This document shows positions 43,239 through 50,036 of a stretch of 56,180 nucleotides of DNA, in pieces. The DNA comes from an uncultured SAR86 cluster bacterium. GTDB taxonomy: Bacteria; Pseudomonadota; Gammaproteobacteria; Magnimaribacterales; Magnimaribacteraceae. The translations under genes and the position numbers were made by a program. The notes beneath the pieces are model-generated. The model was not told where the DNA came from. It saw only the letters and a list, made by a program, of their open reading frames with translations, and ran no database searches. The stretch covers positions 1 to 56,180 of the forward strand of contig CACLEI010000004.1 in assembly GCA_902605935.1 (NCBI GenBank), given 5' to 3'. The first letter of the stretch is position 1. Each line of letters begins with the position of its first letter.

Positions 43239-43267
43239 TTGAAAAGAATGTTATTGTTCCTTCTAAT
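43239..43267 (+). promoter_or_regulatory. Sigma-70 type promoter before the DUF1295 gene
   Basis: TTGAAA (43239-43244, 5 of 6) and TCTAAT (43262-43267, 5 of 6) are spaced by exactly 17 nt in the 63-nt gap after the YczE-like gene. The DUF1295 start lies 25 nt after the -10 box. It is one of the best sigma-70 matches seen by eye in the window. Confidence 0.55.
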
Positions 43268-43292
43268 GGTCTAATAACTTTTAGAGATAAAC

Positions 43293-44162
43293 ATGAAAAG
43301 AACTGTAACCATACCTGCTACATTTATAAGTATTGCCCTAGGAGTCCTTATTGCTCTAGCGGGCAGTCAAGGGTCAGAACTCTACAACGGAGTGGCACTA
43401 TTTGCCTTATGTGCAAGTGTTAGCTATTTGCTGCACTGGATAATATTTATACCCTCTTATATTTATCAAACAGAACATTATTTTGATCTTACAGGTTCTA
43501 TTTCTTATCTTAGCGCTATAGGTTTGGGTTTTTATCTCAATCCGTCTATGGACCCTCGGGACTTACTCATTGGTGTTTTGATAGTGATTTGGGCTGTAAG
43601 ACTTGGGACATTTCTTTTCTCAAGAGTTAAACAAGATGGGAAAGATGGAAGATTCACAATCATGAAAACTCAATTCCATTGGTACATCATGACTTGGACT
43701 TTGGGAGGTCTATGGGTCTTTCTAACAATGGCAGCAGGATTAGCTGCAATTACATCTAATGTAAATATTCCTCTTGGAGTGATGGCTTATCTGGGATTAG
43801 CCTTATGGATTCTAGGCTTTTCGATTGAGGTTATTGCTGACAAGCAAAAAAGAGATTTCAAGAAACAACAAAATAAAGAAAAAGAATATATTACTTCTGG
43901 TCTTTGGGCCTGGTCTAGACATCCCAACTATTTTGGAGAAATCACCTTATGGGCTGGACTGACTTTAATAGCCCTTCCAGTATTAAGCGGGTGGCAGTTA
44001 GTCACCCTCATCTCTCCAATTTTTGTCTATGTTCTCTTAACAAGAATAAGCGGCATTCCAATGCTTGAAAATAGAGGAATGAAAAAATGGGGCTCTGATC
44101 CAGAATATATCGACTATTTGGAAAGAACGCCTTCATTGCTTCTAAAAAAACCTAATAAATAG
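43293..44162 (+). CDS. DUF1295/steroid 5-alpha-reductase-like membrane protein
   Basis: The 289-residue membrane protein has about seven helices and the family ending YITSGLWAWSRHPNYFGEIT, WAGLTLIALPVLSG and PMLENRGMKKWGSDPEYIDYL (key: WSRHPNYFGE and MLENRGMKKWG). This isoprenylcysteine methyltransferase/5-alpha-reductase superfamily acts on lipid-like substrates, and the substrate here is unknown. A signal-anchor-like helix starts the protein. zapE follows after 13 nt. Confidence 0.86.
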   Translation: MKRTVTIPATFISIALGVLIALAGSQGSELYNGVALFALCASVSYLLHWIIFIPSYIYQTEHYFDLTGSISYLSAIGLGFYLNPSMDPRDLLIGVLIVIWAVRLGTFLFSRVKQDGKDGRFTIMKTQFHWYIMTWTLGGLWVFLTMAAGLAAITSNVNIPLGVMAYLGLALWILGFSIEVIADKQKRDFKKQQNKEKEYITSGLWAWSRHPNYFGEITLWAGLTLIALPVLSGWQLVTLISPIFVYVLLTRISGIPMLENRGMKKWGSDPEYIDYLERTPSLLLKKPNK

Positions 44163-44175
44163 TTTATTTCTCACA

Positions 44176-45234
44176 TTGAAGCCCACCGATCTTTATTCCA
44201 GCTTGATTGCAGATGGGCAACTAAGCTTTGATAAAGAGCAAAAGTCTCTCTTAAACAAGTTAGATAAATTAAATGGAGCACTAATAAAGCGCTCTAAGTC
44301 TTGGTTTAGACGTAAAAGTATAAAAGGGCTATACATCAGAGGAGAAGTCGGAAGAGGTAAAACTCAAATGATGGATATCTTCTTTGAAACTTTAGATTTA
44401 AAGAAGAAGAAAAGAATTCATTTCCATAGATTTATGAAATTACTGCATGAAGATCTAGATGAGCTTTCAGGACAAAAAGATCCGCTTAAGATTGCGGCTG
44501 ACAATATATCTAAAGAAACTGAAGTGTTATGTTTTGATGAGTTTTATGTTGAGGATATAGGTGATGCAATGCTTCTTGGTAGATTCATTAATGAGCTATT
44601 TGAAAAAAAAGTAACTTTAGTTACTACTTCTAATACTCATCCCGATAATCTTTATAAAGATGGTCTTCACAGAAGTAGATTCCTACCTGCAATTGAATCA
44701 ATTAAAGAAAATTGTGAGATTTACGAATTGGACTCTGAGCAAGATTATCGTCTTAGAACTCTAGAACAACTAGAAATATTTATTATTGGGAAGAAAGAGA
44801 AAAGCACAAGTGAGCTTGAATCAAATTTTTCAGAACTTACAAATAATGACTATCTTGAAGGAGAAAATATTGAAGTTCTTGGAAGAAAGATTAAGACAAT
44901 AAAGCTCTCACAGGGTTCCGTTTGGATATCTTTCAGCGAGATTTGCGAAGGTCCAAGAAGTGCGAAGGATTACATTGAAATTTGTAGTGAATTTCACACT
45001 CTCTTTGTATCTGACGTTCCAATCTTTCAATCATCTAATGATGATTCAGCACGAAGGTTTATCGCTTTAGTTGACGAATGTTACGAGAGAAATGTAAACC
45101 TAATCCTTTCTATGGAGACGGGATTAAATGAAATGTATGCAGGAGAAAGGTTATCTGAACCTTTTAAGCGAACTATTAGTCGACTTGAAGAAATGAGGTC
45201 AAGAGAATATCTCTCGAGACCTCACATCATATAA
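44176..45234 (+). CDS. zapE: Cell division ATPase ZapE (AFG1-like)
   Basis: ZapE is a conserved ATPase that binds FtsZ under stress. The 352-residue protein has Walker A in IRGEVGRGKTQMMD (about 57-65), the HFHRFMKLLHEDLDEL stretch, Walker B LCFDEFYVEDIGDAMLL, and the AFG1 signature NTHPDNLYKDGLHRSRFLPAI (quoted in part: NTHPDNLYKDGLHRSRF). The start is TTG, without a clear ribosome site. Its stop abuts the convergent ABM gene. Confidence 0.93.
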   Translation: MKPTDLYSSLIADGQLSFDKEQKSLLNKLDKLNGALIKRSKSWFRRKSIKGLYIRGEVGRGKTQMMDIFFETLDLKKKKRIHFHRFMKLLHEDLDELSGQKDPLKIAADNISKETEVLCFDEFYVEDIGDAMLLGRFINELFEKKVTLVTTSNTHPDNLYKDGLHRSRFLPAIESIKENCEIYELDSEQDYRLRTLEQLEIFIIGKKEKSTSELESNFSELTNNDYLEGENIEVLGRKIKTIKLSQGSVWISFSEICEGPRSAKDYIEICSEFHTLFVSDVPIFQSSNDDSARRFIALVDECYERNVNLILSMETGLNEMYAGERLSEPFKRTISRLEEMRSREYLSRPHII

Positions 45235-45516
45235 CTAGACTGACTGAAGCATTTTTATTTCTGGCGCCCCTGCCATGAAAGCACCCATTTTTGCACCAAG
45301 CTCTCTGAAATAATCAGTTTTCCCGTGAGCATCTTGTGCTTCTTGATCTTTATATCTTTCAAGAAAAACATAAGTTGTGTCATCTTCTTTATATAAATCG
45401 TAATAGACCACACCATCTTCATTTGCATTCACTTTCTCAACCAATTGAGATGCTACGGCTTCGAAATCTGCTCCAGAACCATCTTTAATTTTTAAAGTAG
45501 CAACTACTCCTATCAT
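45235..45516 (-). CDS. Antibiotic biosynthesis monooxygenase (ABM) domain protein
   Basis: A 93-residue ABM-superfamily protein of the YgiN type. It has the ferredoxin-like fold pattern: MIGVVATLKIKDGSGADFEA, GVVYYDLYKEDDTTYVFLER (key: YDLYKEDDTTYVFLERYKD) and DAHGKTDYFRELGAKMGAF with the conserved Glu and His. YgiN-like members act on quinols, but here the function is unassigned. A GGGAG ribosome site precedes the ATG. Confidence 0.88.
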   Translation of the reverse strand: MIGVVATLKIKDGSGADFEAVASQLVEKVNANEDGVVYYDLYKEDDTTYVFLERYKDQEAQDAHGKTDYFRELGAKMGAFMAGAPEIKMLQSV

Positions 45517-45591
45517 TTTTTTCTCCCTTATTTTTAAATTAGATGTAGACTTTAGATAGTTTCAAACAAATAATCGAGAACTTTTTTTAGC

Positions 45592-46803
45592 ATGGAAAAC
45601 TTACTTATTATTGGAGCCGGACAATCCGCTATCCAATGCATTTCGACTTTAAAGAAAGAAGGTTACTCTGGATCAATTACTTTAGTTGGAGAAGAGGAAC
45701 ACCTTCCATATCAAAGACCGCCTTTGTCGAAAGGGTTTCTAGAAGATAGTGTCGGCAAAGAAAGATTATATTTTAAGAAACTTGAATTTTTTACAGAAAA
45801 TAAAGTTCAACTCTATCTTGGGTTGTCTGCTAAAAAATTGGAAATTGATAATCAAAAAGTTTACCTTTCAGACAATTCAGAGCTTGAATTTGATAAATTA
45901 GTTTTTGCTACTGGTAGTAGAGTTAGATGTTTAGATTTTCCGGGTAGTGAGCATAAATCAATATTCTATTTGAGAGATCTAGATGATGCCGAGGCAATAA
46001 AAAAAGATTTAGAAACCAGTGACAATATAGTCATTATTGGTGCTGGTTATATCGGACTTGAGGCAGCGGCAATCGCGGCAAAAAAAAATAAAATGGTCAC
46101 TATTATTGAAATGGCTGATCGAGTGATGAATCGAACAGTTGATCCTCAAATATCTGAATATTATTTGAATCTGCATCAAAGCTATGGAGTTAAATTCCAT
46201 TTCAATACGAGCTTAGAAACTATTAATAAAGTATCTGATTCATTGGAGGTGGTTTGCTCCGATGGTGCTGAAGTGAAGGCAGATTTGGTTCTTATTGGTG
46301 CTGGCGTCGTCCCTAATATAGAACTTGCAGAAGAAGCTGGTATCTACTGTGACAATGGAATAGTTGTAGATGAGTTTGGCCAAACTAACTTTAAAAATAT
46401 TTATGCATGTGGAGATTGTACAAATCATCCTAATAAAATTCTAAATAAAAATCTTAGATTAGAATCAGTTCATAATGCTATGGAACAAGCAAAAACTGTA
46501 GCCTCCTCCATTATGAATAATCAGATGGAATATAGTCAGGTACCATGGTTTTGGTCAGATCAATATGATCACAAACTTCAGATTGTTGGACTTTCTGGTG
46601 ATCATGACTTGGTTACGATGAGAGGTACTACTAATGATGCCAAATTCATGCTTTTTTATACTAAAGATGAGGAATTAATAGCTGTTGACGCAATAAATAA
46701 CCCAAAAGAGTTCTTAATTAGTAGAAAGCTAGTAGCAAATAAAGTTAAAATAAAACCTAACGTGATTTCCGATCTAAATACAAACTTAAAAGATTTAATT
46801 TGA
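45592..46803 (+). CDS. Ferredoxin/rubredoxin-reductase-like FAD oxidoreductase
   Basis: This 403-residue flavoprotein transfers electrons from NAD(P)H to a small iron-sulfur protein. The FAD motif LLIIGAGQSAIQC and PYQRPPLSKGFLE are at the N-terminus, the NAD-binding GAGYIGLEAA at about 149, FAD contact NIYACGDCTNH and a C-terminal reductase domain (VPWFWSDQYDHKLQIVGLSG). It matches the putidaredoxin/ rubredoxin-reductase class. No ferredoxin or P450 is adjacent; a rubredoxin lies at 22368-22535. hspQ overlaps its stop codon. Confidence 0.92.
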   Translation: MENLLIIGAGQSAIQCISTLKKEGYSGSITLVGEEEHLPYQRPPLSKGFLEDSVGKERLYFKKLEFFTENKVQLYLGLSAKKLEIDNQKVYLSDNSELEFDKLVFATGSRVRCLDFPGSEHKSIFYLRDLDDAEAIKKDLETSDNIVIIGAGYIGLEAAAIAAKKNKMVTIIEMADRVMNRTVDPQISEYYLNLHQSYGVKFHFNTSLETINKVSDSLEVVCSDGAEVKADLVLIGAGVVPNIELAEEAGIYCDNGIVVDEFGQTNFKNIYACGDCTNHPNKILNKNLRLESVHNAMEQAKTVASSIMNNQMEYSQVPWFWSDQYDHKLQIVGLSGDHDLVTMRGTTNDAKFMLFYTKDEELIAVDAINNPKEFLISRKLVANKVKIKPNVISDLNTNLKDLI

Positions 46804-47135
46804 TGAAAAAAACTATCGAGACAGAATACGCACTTGGACAAGTTGTTAAGCATAAATACCTCGACTTTAGAGGAGTGATTTATGATGTCGATCCTGAATT
46901 CAATAATACTGAAGAATGGTATCAATCAATTCCAGTTGCCATAAGACCTAAAAAAGATCAGCCTTTTTATCACGTATTCGCTGAGAATGATCAAGTATTT
47001 TATTCTGCATATGTTTCTCAGCAGAATCTATTAGTTGATGACAGTCATATTCCTGTTGAACATCCCGATGTACCAATTTTCTTTGGGGGATTTGATGGAG
47101 AGTCTTACGAGATACTGGAAAATAGTAAAAACTAA
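46803..47135 (+). CDS. hspQ: HspQ, hemimethylated-DNA-binding-fold heat shock protein
   Basis: HspQ is a Lon-specificity-enhancing heat-shock protein, known also as YccV. The 110-residue product has the conserved EYALGQVVKHKYLDFRGVIYDVDP, a PFYHVFAE stretch and the YVSQQNLLVDDSHIPVEHP (key: FRGVIYDVDPEF and YVSQQNLL) with IxFFGGFD at the end. The start is placed at ATG 46803, inside the TGATG of the preceding stop. It converges with the aminotransferase gene across 4 nt. Confidence 0.93.
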   Translation: MKKTIETEYALGQVVKHKYLDFRGVIYDVDPEFNNTEEWYQSIPVAIRPKKDQPFYHVFAENDQVFYSAYVSQQNLLVDDSHIPVEHPDVPIFFGGFDGESYEILENSKN

Positions 47136-47139
47136 ACTT

Positions 47140-48336
47140 TTACTGAGCCTGTTCATAGGCTAAACCTATACAACATAAGAAAACATCCATAGCAGTATCT
47201 AGTTCATCCAAAGAACAGGCTGTAGGAGCTATTCTGATAAATTTGTCTTCTTCATCTAAGCCATAAGGATGAGTGGCTCCAGCTGGAGTAAGTTTCAACC
47301 CAAGCTCGGAAGCCAAGTTAATAATTTTTTTTGCTAAGCCTTTGTCGGCTTCAAAAAGCAGAAAATAGCCACCTTTGGGTCTAGTCCATTTACCATAATT
47401 TTGTGACTCTAATTTAGTGATAACGAGATCAAACTTAGGCTTGATTATGTCAGCATGTCTTTTCATATGATCCTTTAAATCAATCTGACTAAAAAATCTT
47501 ATATGTCTCGCTTGATTTAATTTATCGGGACCTATCATTAAGGAAGAATAGAATGGTAGAAACTTATTTTGATTATTAAGCGACATAGCAATGAATGCTA
47601 TACCGGCACCAGCAAAAGTTATCTTAGAACTAGAGCCAAACTGGACAACCACATCTTCACAACCTTTATTTTTTGCCATATCAAATATGTCATCAAAAGA
47701 TGAGTCATCGTAAAGATCATGAACAGCGTAGGCATTATCCCAGAATATCAATGTTTTATTTTTTGTTTTGCCAAAGACTTCAAGTAAACCATCTATAGTC
47801 TGATGACTATAAATTTCTCCAGTTGGATTTGAATATTTTGGTACACACCAGATCCCTCTAATAGAGTCATCTGAATCAATTAATCTTTTGACTTCCTCTA
47901 AATCAGGTCCACTGCCTGTCAAAGGAACTGGAATCATATTAATACCGAATTTTTCGCACAAATTGAAATGTCTATCATAACCAGGGACGGGACATAATAC
48001 TGATACACGTTTCTTACTATTCCAAGGTCCTTCTCCAATCCCTTCTACAAATAGAAAAGACAGAAATTGGGACATTAAGGACAAGCTACTATTACCTCCA
48101 GCCCATACATATTCTTTGGAACATCCTAAAATCTCTGCTCCTAACTCACGACAAGAATCCAAGCCTTTAATTTCACCATAATTTCTTATATCGACACCAT
48201 CATACAAAAAGTCATTTTCAGAAGAATTTATCAATTCATTTGATAAATCAAGCTGATCTGACGATGGTTTGCCTCGAGTAAGATCTAAAGAAAGTTCTTT
48301 AGATTTGAGCTCTTCAAACTTTGAATAATAGTCCAT
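47140..48336 (-). CDS. Aspartate-type aminotransferase (PF12897-like, class Ic)
   Basis: This 398-residue PLP-dependent fold-type I transaminase carries the family's early DLTRGKPSSDQLDLS, YGEIKGLDSCRELGAEILG, WCVPKYSNPTGEIYS (aspartate-aminotransferase-like loop), and the PLP lysine in FGSSSKITFAGAG. It resembles the Corynebacterium type Ic aspartate aminotransferases. Its substrate is most likely aspartate or another amino acid paired with 2-oxoglutarate. It is divergent from gcvT with a 221-nt gap. Confidence 0.87.
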   Translation of the reverse strand: MDYYSKFEELKSKELSLDLTRGKPSSDQLDLSNELINSSENDFLYDGVDIRNYGEIKGLDSCRELGAEILGCSKEYVWAGGNSSLSLMSQFLSFLFVEGIGEGPWNSKKRVSVLCPVPGYDRHFNLCEKFGINMIPVPLTGSGPDLEEVKRLIDSDDSIRGIWCVPKYSNPTGEIYSHQTIDGLLEVFGKTKNKTLIFWDNAYAVHDLYDDSSFDDIFDMAKNKGCEDVVVQFGSSSKITFAGAGIAFIAMSLNNQNKFLPFYSSLMIGPDKLNQARHIRFFSQIDLKDHMKRHADIIKPKFDLVITKLESQNYGKWTRPKGGYFLLFEADKGLAKKIINLASELGLKLTPAGATHPYGLDEEDKFIRIAPTACSLDELDTAMDVFLCCIGLAYEQAQ

Positions 48337-48356
48337 TTATTTGAGTTGGATATAAA

Positions 48357-48431
48357 AAAAGTGATTTTAACATTGGCTTCAATCTATAGATATATAAAAG
48401 ACTTATGATCAAATTTCATACAATCACTTTT
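48357..48431. repeat. 10-bp inverted repeat in the gcvT upstream gap
   Basis: AAAAGTGATT (48357-48366) and its exact reverse complement AATCACTTTT (48422-48431) are separated by 55 nt of AT-rich DNA in the gap between the aminotransferase and gcvT. The spacing is too long for a terminator, so the arms may be operator half-sites for a regulator of either gene. A GATC lies in between. Confidence 0.5.
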
Positions 48432-48472
48432 CAAGCTGATAATAATTGACTGTCAAGAATCCGTTAACAAGC

Positions 48473-48495
48473 TTATCCACATTAATGGTGGATAA
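48473..48495. promoter_or_regulatory. Inverted pair of DnaA-box-like sequences before gcvT
   Basis: TTATCCACA (48473-48481) is a perfect consensus DnaA box. GTGGATAA (48488-48495), the reverse complement of its first eight bases, follows after a 7-nt spacer; with the preceding base it is 8/9 to the reverse consensus. A GATC stands 2 bases beyond (48497-48500). It could be a DnaA regulatory site or an unrelated palindromic operator. The surrounding 221 nt contain no other clear box. Confidence 0.45.
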
Positions 48496-48557
48496 AGATC
48501 AGATTCCCTGAGACTTATTTTAGAGGAAATAGTACAATCTCCATTTAACAAAGACCT

Positions 48558-49652
48558 TTGAATAAGAAAACTTCTCTATATCAAAACCACCTGGAAGCCA
48601 AGGCTAAAATGGTAGACTTCCATGGCTGGGACATGCCAATAAATTACGGCTCTCAAATCGAAGAGCACCACGCAGTGAGACAAGGTTGTGGTATTTTTGA
48701 TGTATCTCACATGACAATTCTTGACTTCGAAGGCAGCGAATCCGAACTTTTTATCAGAAAACTGATTGCTAATGACGTAAGAAAACTTTCAGAGAATTAT
48801 TCTGGTCTTTATTCTGCTATGTTAAACGATAAAGGCTATGTTATAGACGACCTAATAGCTTATCGCATGGACAAGGGGTTTAGACTAGTTGTTAACTGTG
48901 CAACTAGAGGTGAGGACTTAAAATGGATATCGGCGAGAGCTAAAGAATATGATGTAAATATGCTAGAAAGAGAGGATCTGTCAATGGTCGCTATTCAAGG
49001 TCCACAATCTCCAAATGTACTAAAGAACTTTCCTGCACCAATAGATTTTCTTAAAGAGAAAAAGAGACAGCAAGGAATTTTTCAAGATGATATCTTTGCA
49101 GCAAAAACTGGTTACACTGGGGAATTAGGCTTTGAAGTAATACTGCCTAATGAAAAAGCCATAGATCTATGGAATATAGCCATCAGTGAAGGAGCAAAAC
49201 CGATCGGTCTTGCAGCTAGAGATACACTTAGACTTGAGGCTGGAATGAATTTGTATGGTTTTGAGATGGATGAGACTATTTCGCCCTTTGAATGTAATAT
49301 GGGTTGGACAGTTTGTTGGCAAGATGACCAAAGAGATTTTTTTGGTAAAGAAAGCTTAATAAAACAAAAAGAATCAAATGATCTTAAAGAACTTGTTGGT
49401 ATAATTACAGACGAAAAGGCGATACTAAGGCAAGGACAGAAAATACACCTTGAGGAAGAGAATCATGCACGCGGAGTTGTCACCAGCGGAACCTACTCAC
49501 CTAGCCTAAAGAAGCCTATTGCATTAGCTAGATTACCAAAAAGTGAAAGTACTTCTTGTTTTGCTGAAATTAGAGGTAAAAGGGTAAAGGCTAAAATAGG
49601 TTCGCCAAAATTTATTAAAGAAGGAAAACTTATTTTCAAGGAAAAAGTATGA
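48558..49652 (+). CDS. gcvT: Glycine cleavage system T protein (aminomethyltransferase)
   Basis: GcvT releases ammonia and passes the methylene group from lipoyl-GcvH to tetrahydrofolate. The 364-residue protein shows HGWDMPINYGSQIEEHHAVR, GIFDVSHMTILDFEG, IQGPQSPNVL, GYTGELGFEVILP and LGAARDTLRLEAGMNLYG-like motif LAARDTLRLEAGMNLYG. The start is TTG with no close ATG. It heads gcvT-gcvH-gcvP, overlapping gcvH by 4 nt. No glycine riboswitch was found in the leader. Confidence 0.96.
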   Translation: MNKKTSLYQNHLEAKAKMVDFHGWDMPINYGSQIEEHHAVRQGCGIFDVSHMTILDFEGSESELFIRKLIANDVRKLSENYSGLYSAMLNDKGYVIDDLIAYRMDKGFRLVVNCATRGEDLKWISARAKEYDVNMLEREDLSMVAIQGPQSPNVLKNFPAPIDFLKEKKRQQGIFQDDIFAAKTGYTGELGFEVILPNEKAIDLWNIAISEGAKPIGLAARDTLRLEAGMNLYGFEMDETISPFECNMGWTVCWQDDQRDFFGKESLIKQKESNDLKELVGIITDEKAILRQGQKIHLEEENHARGVVTSGTYSPSLKKPIALARLPKSESTSCFAEIRGKRVKAKIGSPKFIKEGKLIFKEKV

Positions 49653-50032
49653 GTTCAGATAATGAAGTAAGATATTTATCAAGTCATGAATGGGGCAGAA
49701 TAGATGAAGACGGAATTCTTACTGTAGGCATCAGCGAACATGCACAAGATCTTCTTGGAGATATAGTATTTGTTGAGTTGCCAGATGTTGGAGATATGTT
49801 AGAAGCTGAGGGAGAGTCAGCAATAGTGGAATCTGTTAAAGCAGCCTCTGATGTGTATTCACCGCTTACTGGTGAAGTTGTTGAGATCAATGAAAAGCTA
49901 CTTGATGAACCGGAAATAATAAATAATTCTCCATTAGAAGATGGATGGTTTTTCAAAATTAAAATTGATGATGATCTTCAATTTGCTGACTTACTAACAC
50001 AAGAAGAATATAACGATACTTGCGAAGACTAA
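49649..50032 (+). CDS. gcvH: Glycine cleavage system H protein
   Basis: GcvH carries the lipoyl arm that shuttles the aminomethyl group between GcvP and GcvT. The 127 residues contain the lipoylated Lys in AIVESVKAASDVYSPLTGEV, with the conserved IGISEHAQDLLGDIVFVELP (here VGISEHAQDLLGDIVFVELP) before it. The ATG overlaps gcvT by 4 nt and the stop is 4 nt before gcvP. Length is normal. Confidence 0.97.
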   Translation: MSSDNEVRYLSSHEWGRIDEDGILTVGISEHAQDLLGDIVFVELPDVGDMLEAEGESAIVESVKAASDVYSPLTGEVVEINEKLLDEPEIINNSPLEDGWFFKIKIDDDLQFADLLTQEEYNDTCED

Positions 50033-50036
50033 AATA

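Noticed and set aside
48337-48557. Glycine riboswitch upstream of gcvT
   Set aside because: The gap was read for the two-aptamer GGAGAG...GCCGAAGGGGCAA-type core and neither conserved stretch is present.
48337-48557. Chromosome origin (oriC)
   Set aside because: Only two DnaA-box-like sequences, no 13-mer repeats and no dnaA, dnaN, rpmH or mnmG nearby. Kept as a regulatory candidate only.
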